Source: Brucella rhizosphaerae
Lineage (GTDB): Bacteria; Pseudomonadota; Alphaproteobacteria; Rhizobiales; Rhizobiaceae
DNA: 64,000 bases
NCBI RefSeq assembly: GCF_002252475.1
Contig: NZ_NNRK01000011.1
Span: 87,360 to 151,359 of the forward strand
Direction of reading: 5' to 3'
The notes under the pieces were generated by a model. The model was not told the origin of the DNA. It did no database searches and was given only the letters and a program-made list of their open reading frames with translations. The position numbers and the translations under genes are program-made. Below are positions 9,125 through 19,546 of this stretch, one piece after another. The first letter of the stretch is position 1. Each line of letters begins with the position of its first letter.

Positions 9125-10229
9125 GAAACCTCCTCGCTGAAAAAGCATTGTCAGCCAGATTGCCTTTTTGAGCTGCGATTTGATCGGCAATGATGAGGGC
9201 ATGGTTTGACGCAAGCGTCACGCCTGAGTGACACATGGAGACATAAGCACCAGGAAATTTTTCTGATTGTTGGTAGATAGGCAAACCATCGGGTGTCTTC
9301 ACACGAAATCCTGCCCAACTCCGGATGACATTAACACTGCCAAGACATGGGAAAGTTCGTATCGCGCGGTCAGCCAGCACGGCGCTGATGTCCTGATTTG
9401 TTGTTATACTGTCAGTGTGGGTTTCCTGACTGTCGCCAATCATCACTCCTCCTTCGTCGGCCTGGCGGAGTGTGGCAGACGTATAAGGAAAGAATGGCGC
9501 ACATTTTTCTGTAACGAGAATCTGGCCTTTGCTGCGGGTGGTTGGCGCGTTAATGCCGACCATTTGTGCGAGCCTGCTATTGCCTGTTCCGGCTGCCAGT
9601 ATCGTACGTTGCGCGAATACTTCTCCCCAGGCACCTTTGATCAGAAAGCCGCTCGACTGCGGGATGATTTCAGTCACCTCACAATGTGGTTCATAAAGCG
9701 CACCCAGATTGATCATTCCGGTATGAAGGGCGCGCAACAGCCGAAGTGAATTCACATCACCATCTAACGGTGAATAGACGGAGCCGACCACTGCGCGTCC
9801 GATTGCGGGCACCATTTTTGCGGTTTCGCTGTGGCCTAACACGCTATGCGTTGCTGCATCCTTGCCCAATTCGTGCGCGACCGTCTCCGTGTCGGCTTTT
9901 GCATTTTCCAACTCGGTATCAGTAAGCGCAAATGTAAATGCACCACGCTGTCTCAGAGCTACATCAATGCCTGATGTTTCTTTGAGCTCTGCTGCAAACT
10001 GTGGCCAGAGCCGCGCGGCCTTCATCGTCCAGCGCGCGTAATGCGGTGCTCCAAGTCCTTTGCCCTGAACCCAGATCAACGCGAAATTGGCGCGAGAGGC
10101 ACGCAGTGAGAGATCTTCGCCATCAAGTAACAACGGGCGTTGGCCTGAGCGAGCCAAACCCCATGCGAGAGCCGAGCCGACAAGGCCAGCTCCAATAATG
10201 ACAAGATCCTGATCGGGGAGTCTGCGCAT
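9108..10229 (-). CDS. FAD-dependent amino/imino-acid oxidoreductase (DAO family, HcnC/OoxB-like)
   Basis: A 373-residue DAO-fold flavoprotein forming the beta-type catalytic subunit of the oxidase complex. The FAD site LVIIGAGLVGSALAWGLARSG starts near residue 9, and LLLDGEDLSLRASRANFA follows. The C-terminus has SWAGFRVKTPDGLPIYQ and CHSGVTLASNHALIIADQIA, the FAD-contact motifs of glycine oxidase-like enzymes. Members oxidise secondary amines such as opines, D-hydroxyproline or glycine. A 62-nt gap with a strong hairpin separates it from the binding-protein gene upstream. Confidence 0.87.
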   Translation of the reverse strand: MRRLPDQDLVIIGAGLVGSALAWGLARSGQRPLLLDGEDLSLRASRANFALIWVQGKGLGAPHYARWTMKAARLWPQFAAELKETSGIDVALRQRGAFTFALTDTELENAKADTETVAHELGKDAATHSVLGHSETAKMVPAIGRAVVGSVYSPLDGDVNSLRLLRALHTGMINLGALYEPHCEVTEIIPQSSGFLIKGAWGEVFAQRTILAAGTGNSRLAQMVGINAPTTRSKGQILVTEKCAPFFPYTSATLRQADEGGVMIGDSQETHTDSITTNQDISAVLADRAIRTFPCLGSVNVIRSWAGFRVKTPDGLPIYQQSEKFPGAYVSMCHSGVTLASNHALIIADQIAAQKGNLADNAFSARRFHVQTN

Positions 10230-10254
10230 GTTTTCAGTCCATATGCCTGCAGAT

Positions 10255-10281
10255 TGGCCCTTCCGGAACGGGGAAGGGCCA
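10255..10281 (-). terminator. Hairpin after the binding-protein gene (attenuator candidate)
   Basis: TGGCCCTTCC (10255-10264) pairs perfectly with GGAAGGGCCA (10272-10281), with a 7-nt loop. It lies between the abundant periplasmic binding-protein gene and the oxidase genes. Such hairpins often protect the upstream mRNA or cut read-through so that binding protein exceeds enzyme; this role is inferred. Confidence 0.55.
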
Positions 10282-10291
10282 GATTGTAAAA

Positions 10292-11930
<1,639 letters not shown>

Positions 11931-11934
<4 letters not shown>

Positions 11935-12650
11935 GCTTTTGCTCCTGCCGCGCGTAACGATTGCGGCTGACGTTGCGCGGCGGAAAGGCGGTATTCCATC
12001 AGCTTGAAAAGGCGACTGACGATAAAATTGAGCAGGAGATAAATGGCGCCAGCGGCAATAAACACTTCGACAGGCCGATAGGTGGACGAGATGAGTTTTG
12101 CTGCCAATCCTGTCACTTCCATCATCGTAATGGTTGAGGCAAGCGCCGTTGATTTGACCATCAGAATGATTTCGTTGGAATAAGCAGGGAGCATCTGCCG
12201 CAATGCCTGAGGTGCAACAACGCGCCGGATCAGCGTGAAACCATGCATTCCATAAGCACGCGCCGCCTCAACCTGCCCCGCCGCAACGGACAGAACACCA
12301 CCACGGATGATCTCGGCACTGTAAGCGGCGGTGTTCAGTGCGAGCGCAAAGACCGCGCACCAATATGGTTCACGCAGAAATGGCCAGAGGAAGCTTCTGC
12401 GCAATTCAGGGAATTGGCTCAGGCCATAATAGATGATGTAAAGCTGGACGAGGAGCGGCGTGCCACGGAAAACAAAGATGTAGAAGCGCGCTATGATGTC
12501 GGGCAAGAACCAACCTGAAAGGCGCATGGCAGCAAGCGCTGTTGCCAGAATTGCTCCTGTGAGAACAGATAGGCCTGTGAGCTGTAAGGTCAGTGGTATT
12601 CCGCTGCATAGGCTCAGAAATGCGTCATATATGAACAAGAAATCGATCAC
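11931..12650 (-). CDS. ABC transporter permease, HisM/OccM-like
   Basis: An inner-membrane permease of the HisMQ family, 239 residues from a GTG at 12650. The mature sequence opens LSLCSGIPLTLQLTGLSVLTGAILA and contains the EAA loop EAARAYGMHGFTLIRRVVAPQALRQMLPAY. The open frame could extend to 12719, but that would overlap the other permease by 68 nt. The GTG sits 1 nt after that gene's TGA with an AAGG upstream, and gives the normal family start. It overlaps the ATPase start by 4 nt. Confidence 0.9.
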
Positions 12651-12651
12651 G

Positions 12652-13413
12652 TCATACCGCCCTTCTGATGCCGCGCATCGCGCGTTTTTCAGCCAGCCGG
12701 AAAACATGCCCTGAGACAAAGCTGATCAGCAGATAGAAAACGGCGGCGGTCAGGAAAAAGGTAAAAGGCTGGCGGGTTGAACCGGCTCCGATCTGCGCCT
12801 GACGCATGAGTTCAATCAGTCCTACGACCGAAATGAGTGCGGATTCTTTGAGCACCAGTTGCCAGACATTACCAACGCCTGGAATGGCAAAGCGGGCGGC
12901 TTGTGGGAGAATGATGCGCCGAAACATCAGATGTGGGGGCATGCCGTAAGCTCGTGCAGCCTCAAGTTCCCCTTTCGACAAGGCTAAAACTGCGCCACGG
13001 TAGACCTCGGCCTGATACGCGCCTGAAACCACACCGATCGCAAGCGCTCCAATCAGGAAAACGGGGGCGCTGACAAAGCCCGTTGCCCCAAACATGGCCG
13101 AAAGCTTGCTCAGTACGGCACTGCTGCCAAAATAGAACAGATATATGATGAGGAGATCCGGAATGCCGCGAAGCAATGTGGTGTAGCCATCCGAAAGCCC
13201 ACGCAGGACCCGCAAAGACGAGAAGGACGCGGCGGCCGCCAGACAGCCAAACACTGAACCGATAGCAAAACCACTCAACGCGACGGTGACTGTCACAAGC
13301 GTGGCTTTGAGCATGTCTTTGCCCCAGCCGCCATCTGTGAATCCCATCAGATCAAGATATGCGTTGACCGCACTCACCAGACTGTTCCCTTCCGTGCTTT
13401 TTGCTGAAACCAA
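12652..13413 (-). CDS. ABC transporter permease, HisQ/OccQ-like
   Basis: A 253-residue inner-membrane permease of the HisMQ family and first gene of the operon. TM segments include TLVTVTVALSGFAIGSVFGCLAAA and LIIYLFYFGSSAVL. The EAA loop is EAARAYGMPPHLMFRRIILPQAARFAIPG. The N-terminus (about 30 residues before the first TM) is longer than some relatives. It is divergent from the LysR gene at 13512, with the operator candidate in the 98-nt gap. Confidence 0.91.
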   Translation of the reverse strand: MVSAKSTEGNSLVSAVNAYLDLMGFTDGGWGKDMLKATLVTVTVALSGFAIGSVFGCLAAAASFSSLRVLRGLSDGYTTLLRGIPDLLIIYLFYFGSSAVLSKLSAMFGATGFVSAPVFLIGALAIGVVSGAYQAEVYRGAVLALSKGELEAARAYGMPPHLMFRRIILPQAARFAIPGVGNVWQLVLKESALISVVGLIELMRQAQIGAGSTRQPFTFFLTAAVFYLLISFVSGHVFRLAEKRAMRGIRRAV

Positions 13414-13488
13414 TCAGCGCACAGCTTATTTTTCTTAGGGTTTGACAGTCTGCTTCAATACAGTCAAATTCGAAAAACAGGGTCGAGA

Positions 13489-13503
13489 ATAACTAAATGT
13501 TAT
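13489..13503. promoter_or_regulatory. OccR/NocR-type operator candidate (ATAA-N7-TTAT)
   Basis: ATAACTAAATGTTAT matches the ATAA-N7-TTAT motif known for the octopine regulator OccR. It lies in the divergent gap, 8 nt before the lysR ATG, overlapping its ribosome-binding region, which suits autorepression. A TTGACA -35 candidate lies at 13442-13447. Confidence 0.6.
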
Positions 13504-13511
13504 GAGGAACG

Positions 13512-14414
13512 ATGAACCTACGTCAGGTTGAAGCATTTCGGACTGTTATGTTGACAGGGAAGATGACTGCGGCTGCGGAACTTATGGCGATTACCCAACC
13601 AGCAGTCAGTCGGCTCATTCGTGATTTTGAATTCTCTACGAAACTCAAACTGTTTGACAGGCGGGGCAACCAACTCACGCCGACCCAGGAAGCCCTTACC
13701 CTGATGCAGGAAGTCGAGCGTGCCTTCATAGGTCTCTCGCGCATCAAAGCGTTTGCGGAAGAAGTGCGTCGTCAGAATGCTGGTATGTTGCGTATCGCGG
13801 CGATGCCAGCGCTCGCTAATGGGATTATGCCTCGCTTCCTCGCGCATTTTCTGCGAGATCATCCAAATATCCACGCGTCTTTAAATGGTATCTCATCGTC
13901 GCAGGTGATTGAAGCTGTGGCGTCGGGCAGTGTCGATATAGGTTTTGCGGATGGTCCTTTAGATCGACCGGGTTTCATAATCGAAACCCGTCCGGTCGCA
14001 GCTGTTGTCGCTATCCCGGAGGGGCACAGGCTCACAAATATTGATCAGGTTACGCCATCAGACCTTGTGAATGAGCGGATGATTACGCTGGAGCCCGGCA
14101 CAGTCTTCGCCATGCGCGTTGAAGTGGCTTTGGCGGATATTGCGCGCTCTTCAACGATTGAAACGCGCCTTTCTCACACGGCTTTGACACTGGTTTCTGA
14201 AGGTGTTGGCATTGCTATCATTGATCCGTCATCCGCGACCGAGTTTCGTGGACGTGGTGTGATAATCAAGCCATTCAGCATGTTTCTGGATGCGGGTTTT
14301 CTTGCAATACAGCGTGGCAGTGGCGCCCCTAACGAGCTTGCGCGTCGCTACATTGAAGAGTTCTGGATCTATCATGCCGCTCTTTTAGAGAACCAATCTA
14401 ATCCTTCATACTGA
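13512..14414 (+). CDS. LysR-family regulator of the opine-type operon (OccR/NocR-like)
   Basis: A 300-residue LysR transcription factor. The N-terminal [39 protein letters not shown] is nearly the canonical start of NocR/OccR/LysR-type regulators, and [21 protein letters not shown] opens the co-inducer domain. It is divergent from the import/oxidase operon at 13413, the standard arrangement of opine regulators. It probably activates that operon in response to the substrate and represses itself through the ATAA-N7-TTAT site. Confidence 0.9.
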   Translation: MNLRQVEAFRTVMLTGKMTAAAELMAITQPAVSRLIRDFEFSTKLKLFDRRGNQLTPTQEALTLMQEVERAFIGLSRIKAFAEEVRRQNAGMLRIAAMPALANGIMPRFLAHFLRDHPNIHASLNGISSSQVIEAVASGSVDIGFADGPLDRPGFIIETRPVAAVVAIPEGHRLTNIDQVTPSDLVNERMITLEPGTVFAMRVEVALADIARSSTIETRLSHTALTLVSEGVGIAIIDPSSATEFRGRGVIIKPFSMFLDAGFLAIQRGSGAPNELARRYIEEFWIYHAALLENQSNPSY

Positions 14415-14438
14415 GAGTGAAATATAAGGTATTTCCAG

Positions 14439-15347
14439 ATGGCAACGAACAGGAATGATCTTTCCGACCTCTCAGTTTTCCTTCTGATTGTTCGATATCG
14501 GAGCTTCCGTAAAGCTGCAGATCAACTGGATTTATCTGTGTCTGCTCTCAGCCATCGAATGAAGGCGCTTGAAACGCGTCTTGGAGTTCGTTTGCTTAAT
14601 CGAACCAGCCGAAGTGTCGCTCCGACTGCGGCAGGTGCGGCGCTGGCCGACAAAGTTGCCGCCGGCCTTGATATCATAAACGGTGGTATTGAGGAATTGC
14701 AGGGACAATTCAACGGTATAGCCGGAAGTGTGCGTATCAATGTGCTTAAGGACGCGGTTCCATTGTTGCTTCAAGCTGTGCTGCCAGTTTTCCGCGAGCG
14801 TTATCCAAATATCGAGTTGGAAATCGCGGCTGATGACAACTTTCTTGATGTCACTGCGGAGGGTTTTGATGCCGGGCTCAGATATGCAGGTTCTATTCCC
14901 GAGGACATGATTGCGGTGGCTATCAGTGAACCGCTGAATTGGGTTGCAGTCGCTTCGCCCGCGTATTTAACGCGTGCTGGACATCCCAAACATCCAGCTG
15001 ACCTGATGAGCCATAACTGTATCAGAATAAGGACAGGACGCGGTCAGCTTTTCCATTGGGAGTTTGATCGCGGGGATGAGCATTTGCAAATTGATGTTCC
15101 CGGCTCACTGATTTCCGGGTCGACAGATGTTTCGATGGCCGCTGCCCTATCCGGTACCGGTATTGCTTACTGTCTGGAGAAACTGGCGGAGCCGTATGTG
15201 AAAGCCGGGCAATTGCAAATTATTCTCCCGGAATGGGCGTCTCTCGGACCTCCGCTGGCATTCTACTATTCAAGTCGCCGTCAATTGCCTTATGGCCTTC
15301 AGATGCTGATCAAAACGATCCGGGAATTACGCCCCATTGATCGTTGA
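14439..15347 (+). CDS. LysR-family transcriptional regulator
   Basis: A 302-residue LysR protein. The HTH is LSVFLLIVRYRSFRKAADQLDLSVSALSHRMKALETRLGVRLLNRTSRSVAPTAAG; the SALSHRMKALE form places it in the CrgA/AaeR-like branch. The effector domain begins VRINVLKDAVPLLL. It lies 24 nt after the opine regulator and about 110 nt before the aldo-keto reductase on the same strand. The reductase is a plausible target, since a TTGAAT-N12-ATTCAA repeat at 15366-15389 contains LysR-like half-sites. That link is inference. Confidence 0.88.
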   Translation: MATNRNDLSDLSVFLLIVRYRSFRKAADQLDLSVSALSHRMKALETRLGVRLLNRTSRSVAPTAAGAALADKVAAGLDIINGGIEELQGQFNGIAGSVRINVLKDAVPLLLQAVLPVFRERYPNIELEIAADDNFLDVTAEGFDAGLRYAGSIPEDMIAVAISEPLNWVAVASPAYLTRAGHPKHPADLMSHNCIRIRTGRGQLFHWEFDRGDEHLQIDVPGSLISGSTDVSMAAALSGTGIAYCLEKLAEPYVKAGQLQIILPEWASLGPPLAFYYSSRRQLPYGLQMLIKTIRELRPIDR

Positions 15348-15460
15348 GCTGTTCTAAATGATCCATTGAATTGAAGCCAATTGATTCAACTATCAACAAC
15401 CCGTACTTATGGTCACGGAAGACGGGCAGGTAAGCCCATATGAATTCCTATGGAGACGAC

Positions 15461-16486
15461 ATGTATATTCCAAATGCCGACCGATATGAAGGTGTCGACT
15501 ATCGCCGCACGGGCCGTTCGGGCCTGAAGTTACCACCGATCTCACTTGGTCTGTGGCAAAATTTCGGTGGTGCCGATGTGTTTGAAACTGGTCGCGCCAT
15601 CATTCGCAAGGCATTTGATCGCGGTGTAACGCATTTTGACCTCGCCAATAATTATGGCCCTCCTTATGGATCAGCAGAAGAGAACTTCGGCACAGTGCTG
15701 AAGAAAGATTTCCGCGATCACCGCGACGAGCTGGTTATTTCGACGAAAGCTGGTTGGGACATGTGGTCCGGGCCTTATGGCCTGGGTGGTTCGCGCAAAC
15801 ATGTGCTGGCTTCTCTTGATCAGAGCCTTCAGCGCATGGGGCTGGATTACGTCGATGTCTTCTATTCGCACCGCCCAACCAACGATGTGCCACTTGAAGA
15901 AACCGTCAGTGCACTTGTCCAGATGGTTCGTCAGGGCAAAGCGCTTTACATTGGCGTTTCCTCTTATAATCCGCAACGCACCCGCGAGACTGAAGCTCTC
16001 CTGAGAGCCGAGGGCATTCCGCTGTTGATCCATCAACCGTCCTATTCGATGCTCAATCGCTGGATTGAGGACGAACTTCTGGGAACGCTGGATGCAATAG
16101 GTACGGGTTGTATAGCATTCTCACCGTTGGCGCAGGGTCTTCTGACTTCGAAATATCTCGGTGGCGTGCCAAATGATGCGCGTGTAGCCAGAGGCGGTTC
16201 TTTCAACGAGCGACTGCTCAGCGAAGATAACCTTGCTCGCGTTCGTGCGCTGGATGCGATTGCAAAGAAGCGTGGGCAGTCATTGGCACAGATGGCGATC
16301 GCCTGGGTCTTGCGTGATCCTCGTGTGACGTCAGCACTCATCGGTGCACGCACAGTTGAGCAGCTTGACGATTCTCTGGATGCTCTCAAGAACCTGAGCT
16401 TCAGCAAAGAAGAACTCAAGGATATCGACACCCATGCAGGCGAAGGCAGTGTTGACCTCTGGCGCAATGTGATGCAGCAGAATTAA
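15461..16486 (+). CDS. Aldo-keto reductase, YghZ/GpR-like (L-glyceraldehyde-3-phosphate reductase type)
   Basis: A 341-residue NADPH-dependent aldo-keto reductase of the AKR14/YghZ group, which reduces L-glyceraldehyde 3-phosphate and methylglyoxal. The start MYIPNADRYEGVDYRRTGRSGLKLP aligns with the YghZ N-terminus and has GGAG 8 nt upstream; an earlier in-frame ATG at 15440 adds 7 residues. Active-site elements visible are D and Y in HFDLANNYGPPYG, K in ISTKAGWDMW and H in VFYSHRP. The stop codon TAA is the first three bases of an intergenic repeat. Confidence 0.9.
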   Translation: MYIPNADRYEGVDYRRTGRSGLKLPPISLGLWQNFGGADVFETGRAIIRKAFDRGVTHFDLANNYGPPYGSAEENFGTVLKKDFRDHRDELVISTKAGWDMWSGPYGLGGSRKHVLASLDQSLQRMGLDYVDVFYSHRPTNDVPLEETVSALVQMVRQGKALYIGVSSYNPQRTRETEALLRAEGIPLLIHQPSYSMLNRWIEDELLGTLDAIGTGCIAFSPLAQGLLTSKYLGGVPNDARVARGGSFNERLLSEDNLARVRALDAIAKKRGQSLAQMAIAWVLRDPRVTSALIGARTVEQLDDSLDALKNLSFSKEELKDIDTHAGEGSVDLWRNVMQQN

Positions 16487-16502
16487 AGATCATCCCGAAA
16501 AA
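16484..16502 (+). repeat. Intergenic REP-like element, copy 1 (supplies the reductase stop codon)
   Basis: TAAAGATCATCCCGAAAA begins at the stop codon. The CATCCCGAAAA core recurs at 50465 and 63627, each exactly 5 nt after a stop. Confidence 0.6.
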
Positions 16503-16541
16503 GCGCCGGTCCGGTTGAACTGGATCGGTGCTCTGCTTTCT

Positions 16542-16573
16542 TGCCTCCTTGATCAGATCAAAGAGGCATTTTT
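16542..16573 (+). terminator. Rho-independent terminator of the aldo-keto reductase gene
   Basis: TGCCTCCTTGAT (16542-16553) pairs with ATCAAAGAGGCA (16557-16568), with one mismatch and a 3-nt loop, then TTTTT. It abuts the end of the convergent cfa gene. Confidence 0.75.
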
Positions 16574-17853
16574 CAGTGCTTGCCGAAGTCGGTGTAGATA
16601 TCGGCGCGTGTTTGCGGCACCGCCGAAATGCCACGTCTGCGCTTGGATGCGAGAGTCTGATTGATCTGAACGGTCCCACGTTCAAACGCAAGTGCACAAC
16701 CTGCAAGATAAAGCACCCAAAGACGTGCCTTTGGATAGCCAATTTCCTCGATAGCCTTGTCGAAATTTGCGTAGAGCCGCTCACACCATAACCGACATGT
16801 GCGGCCATAGTGCTCGCGCAGGTTTTCCACGTCATGAACTTCAAAGCCGTGGCCTTCGAGATTTTCCACGGTCATGCCAAGATGATCCAGTTCTCCGCCT
16901 GGAAAAATATACTTCACCAAGGCAAGATGTTCCGCGCTTTTGCGGTTGAAAGCCTTCTTGTTCTTTTTCATGCGACGGGTGATTGCGTGATGCATGTAAA
17001 GGCCGCCCGGACGCAAAAGCCGGTTCACAGCACTGAAATAACTGTCGTAATTTTCAATGCCAACATGTTCGAACATACCCACAGACGATATCTTATCAAA
17101 CTGACCGTCCAGCTCAGCGTAGGATTTAATATGAATTGTGATCTTATCTTCAAGACCCGCTGCCTTGATCCGCTCTCGCGCAAGCGCGGTCTGCGCTTCG
17201 GACAGTGAAACGCCCGTGCCGGTGATGCCAAAGTTCTTTGCAGCATAGATCAGCAGCGCTCCCCAGCCGCATCCGATATCTAAGAGACGATCTCCCGGTT
17301 GAAGGCGAAGCTTGCGACAGATCAATTCAAGCTTGTCTTGCTGGGCCTGATCGATGTCATTTGCCCAGTCTGTGAAATAGCCGCATGTGTAAACCATGCG
17401 CTCATCAAGAAACAGTTTGTAGAATTCGTTCGACACATCATAGTGGTGCGAAATTGCTTCTTTGTTCGATCCGCTGACAAAGGGAGCCTTGCCATCGACC
17501 GCGGCGCGCGCAGCCGACTTGCCTGCGAACACGAGTGCCGGAAGATCCTTTAATAGCTGCCATTTCGGCAGTTCTTTAAGTCTTTCTTTGAGCTTGCCGT
17601 CAATCTTTGCATTTGCGAGATCGAAGATCGTGCCATTTTTAATATCGACCCGACCCGATACCCATATATCGATCAATGAATCATAATTTGGCTTGAGGAT
17701 GAGTTGGCGAACAATCGTCGGATCATTTATGACAAGTGAGGTACCCTCGAAGTTTCCTATCCGTGTACCATCCCAAAGCTCGACGTTGAACTGTGGACGA
17801 AGTGTTTCAATAACTGTCCGTATGATACGCACTGACTTGGTTTCAGCAGTCAT
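16573..17853 (-). CDS. cfa: Cyclopropane-fatty-acyl-phospholipid synthase
   Basis: A 426-residue SAM-dependent methyltransferase that adds a methylene bridge to unsaturated acyl chains of membrane phospholipids; cyclopropane lipids such as lactobacillic acid are abundant in Rhizobiales. The SAM site LLDIGCGWGALLIYAAKNFGITGTGVSLS lies near residue 200, preceded by the family motif AISHHYDVSNEFYKLFLDERMVYTCGYF. ISSVGMFEHVGIENYDSYF follows. It has its own 150-nt upstream region and no operon partner. Confidence 0.95.
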   Translation of the reverse strand: MTAETKSVRIIRTVIETLRPQFNVELWDGTRIGNFEGTSLVINDPTIVRQLILKPNYDSLIDIWVSGRVDIKNGTIFDLANAKIDGKLKERLKELPKWQLLKDLPALVFAGKSAARAAVDGKAPFVSGSNKEAISHHYDVSNEFYKLFLDERMVYTCGYFTDWANDIDQAQQDKLELICRKLRLQPGDRLLDIGCGWGALLIYAAKNFGITGTGVSLSEAQTALARERIKAAGLEDKITIHIKSYAELDGQFDKISSVGMFEHVGIENYDSYFSAVNRLLRPGGLYMHHAITRRMKKNKKAFNRKSAEHLALVKYIFPGGELDHLGMTVENLEGHGFEVHDVENLREHYGRTCRLWCERLYANFDKAIEEIGYPKARLWVLYLAGCALAFERGTVQINQTLASKRRRGISAVPQTRADIYTDFGKH

Positions 17854-18007
17854 TCAACGCCTCTCAATGGTTCACAGATAAACGCTTGTCAGACGAGCTT
17901 AGCCTAATGCGCTTATCGAGTGAATGGCCATAAATTACTACGACTTACTCTCAAGGTCTTGTAGCCGCGTTTCGACCAGGAATACGGTCAATTAAACCGA
18001 GTCTGGC

Positions 18008-18961
18008 TCAATTTTTCGCGAGCTTAGTCCGTTGGTTTCCTGTTGTGGCAGCATTCAGCAACGAGGTACCCTCGCCACCAAGCATTGAAATCGGAGTGTG
18101 CAATATTTGGTGAATGAAGTTTCGCGCTGATGGCGCGCTCTCTTCCGCCCGGAAAAGAACGGCAATTTCCGATGTAATTGGCTTTCCGGCAATGGAGCGG
18201 AATTCGATATTGGGCAGTCTGACAGCCTTTCTCACAGAACTTGGAATAACAGATACCCCTGCACCAAGCGAAACCTGTGTGAGAACGGAAAGAAGACTGC
18301 CGGGCTTGGCCACAATATCTGGAGGAAAGCGCCCTCGGCGGGCGACTTCATACGTACCCAGTTCCTGTTCGGGCATTACAAATTTTAATCCTGCGAGTTC
18401 GCGCGGTTGCAAGGGTGCATCTTGTTTCGCCTTTGGGTGACTGGAACAGAAGGCAACGCAGAATACATCCCTCAACAATATATGTGATCGAAGTGAAGAG
18501 GGGTAAGCCATTGGCAGCCGTACAAAGCCCAGGTCGAGCTGCCCCTCTTCAATGAGTGTTGGCAATTCCTCCATAGGATACTCCCGCGCGCGGATGTCTA
18601 CACCCGGCCACTGCTGGGTGAATTGAGAGATTTGCTCTTGCAATACACCAGCATAGGCTGCGGATCCGACATAACCAATCTCGATCCGTCCGATTTCGCC
18701 ACGTCCTGCTCGTCGTCCTGCGCTTTCTGCTTTTGCATACTGGTCCAGAACGAGGCGAGCCTCATCGAGAAAGACCTTGCCCGCGGATGTCAACATGACC
18801 GAGCGCTTGGTGCGCGTGAATAATCGCACGGAAAGAACGCGTTCGATTTCCTGGATCTGGACGGTCAGGGTTGGAGCGGCAATGTTCAGGCGCTCAGCTG
18901 CGCGGGCAAAATGCAATTCTTCAGCGACAGTAATGAAATAGCGAAGGTGTCGAAGTTCCAT
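18008..18961 (-). CDS. LysR-family transcriptional regulator
   Basis: A 317-residue LysR regulator of the CatR/BenM-like branch. The N-terminus MELRHLRYFITVAEELHFARAAERLNIAAPTLTVQIQEIERVL is the HTH. The effector domain begins IEIGYVGSAAYAGVL. It is divergent from the glcG-like/MFS pair at 19073 with a 111-nt gap that contains an ATTAGG-AAAAA-CCTAAT dyad, so it probably controls that pair. The ligand is unknown. Confidence 0.9.
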   Translation of the reverse strand: MELRHLRYFITVAEELHFARAAERLNIAAPTLTVQIQEIERVLSVRLFTRTKRSVMLTSAGKVFLDEARLVLDQYAKAESAGRRAGRGEIGRIEIGYVGSAAYAGVLQEQISQFTQQWPGVDIRAREYPMEELPTLIEEGQLDLGFVRLPMAYPSSLRSHILLRDVFCVAFCSSHPKAKQDAPLQPRELAGLKFVMPEQELGTYEVARRGRFPPDIVAKPGSLLSVLTQVSLGAGVSVIPSSVRKAVRLPNIEFRSIAGKPITSEIAVLFRAEESAPSARNFIHQILHTPISMLGGEGTSLLNAATTGNQRTKLAKN

Positions 18962-18978
18962 CTGCAGCTTTCTGGATA

Positions 18979-18995
18979 ATTAGGAAAAACCTAAT
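18979..18995. promoter_or_regulatory. LysR operator candidate
   Basis: ATTAGGAAAAACCTAAT is a 6-bp inverted repeat with a 5-nt spacer. It contains a T-N11-A core (18981-18993), the form bound by LysR proteins, in the divergent gap. Confidence 0.5.
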
Positions 18996-19072
18996 AAACA
19001 TCGAAAACGACAAGAATGAAACAAATTAAAAATCAGCGTAGATGACATCGTAATTTTCAAAGGAGTCCTGAA

Positions 19073-19546
19073 ATGTTATCACGTATTGTTCTGGCTTTCC
19101 TCATGAGTGTAAGCATGTCACCGGCCTTTGCAGTTGACCTTCCAACCAAGCCCTATCTGACACTGGAAGCAGCCCGCACCGTCTTGACTACCGCGCGGGA
19201 AAAGGCATCGGCTAATGATTGGCCTTGCGTGATTGCTGTGGTTGATGCCGAAGGACTTCCGATTGTCATGGAACGAATGGATAATGCTGCGGTTCTCGCA
19301 GGTGTGGATCTTGCTCCCGGCAAAGCGCGGACTGCTGCTCTGTTTCGCCGCGAAAGCGGCGCGCTGGAAGATGCAATCAATGGTCCACGTCCAGCGGCGG
19401 TGACGGCGCAGGGCTTTGTCATGATGCGAGGTGGCGTGCCTATTATAGTTGATGGCAAAGTTGTGGGTGCTATTGGCGTTTCGGCAGATACGCCAGACCA
19501 TGACGAACAGATAGCGAAGGCCGGCGTCGCCGCGTTGATAAAATGA
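19073..19546 (+). CDS. Secreted GlcG/HbpS-family protein
   Basis: A 157-residue protein with a signal peptide (LSRIVLAFLMSVSMSPAFA) and a GlcG/HbpS (DUF336) domain. The motif CVIAVVDAEGLPIVMERMDNA and GKARTAALFRRESG are characteristic, as is GGVPIIVDGKVVGAIGVSG-like GAIGVSADTPDHDEQIAKAG near the end. Family members bind small ligands or haem, and often sit beside catabolic or efflux genes. The stop overlaps the MFS gene in ATGA, so the two are translationally coupled. Confidence 0.85.
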   Translation: MLSRIVLAFLMSVSMSPAFAVDLPTKPYLTLEAARTVLTTAREKASANDWPCVIAVVDAEGLPIVMERMDNAAVLAGVDLAPGKARTAALFRRESGALEDAINGPRPAAVTAQGFVMMRGGVPIIVDGKVVGAIGVSADTPDHDEQIAKAGVAALIK

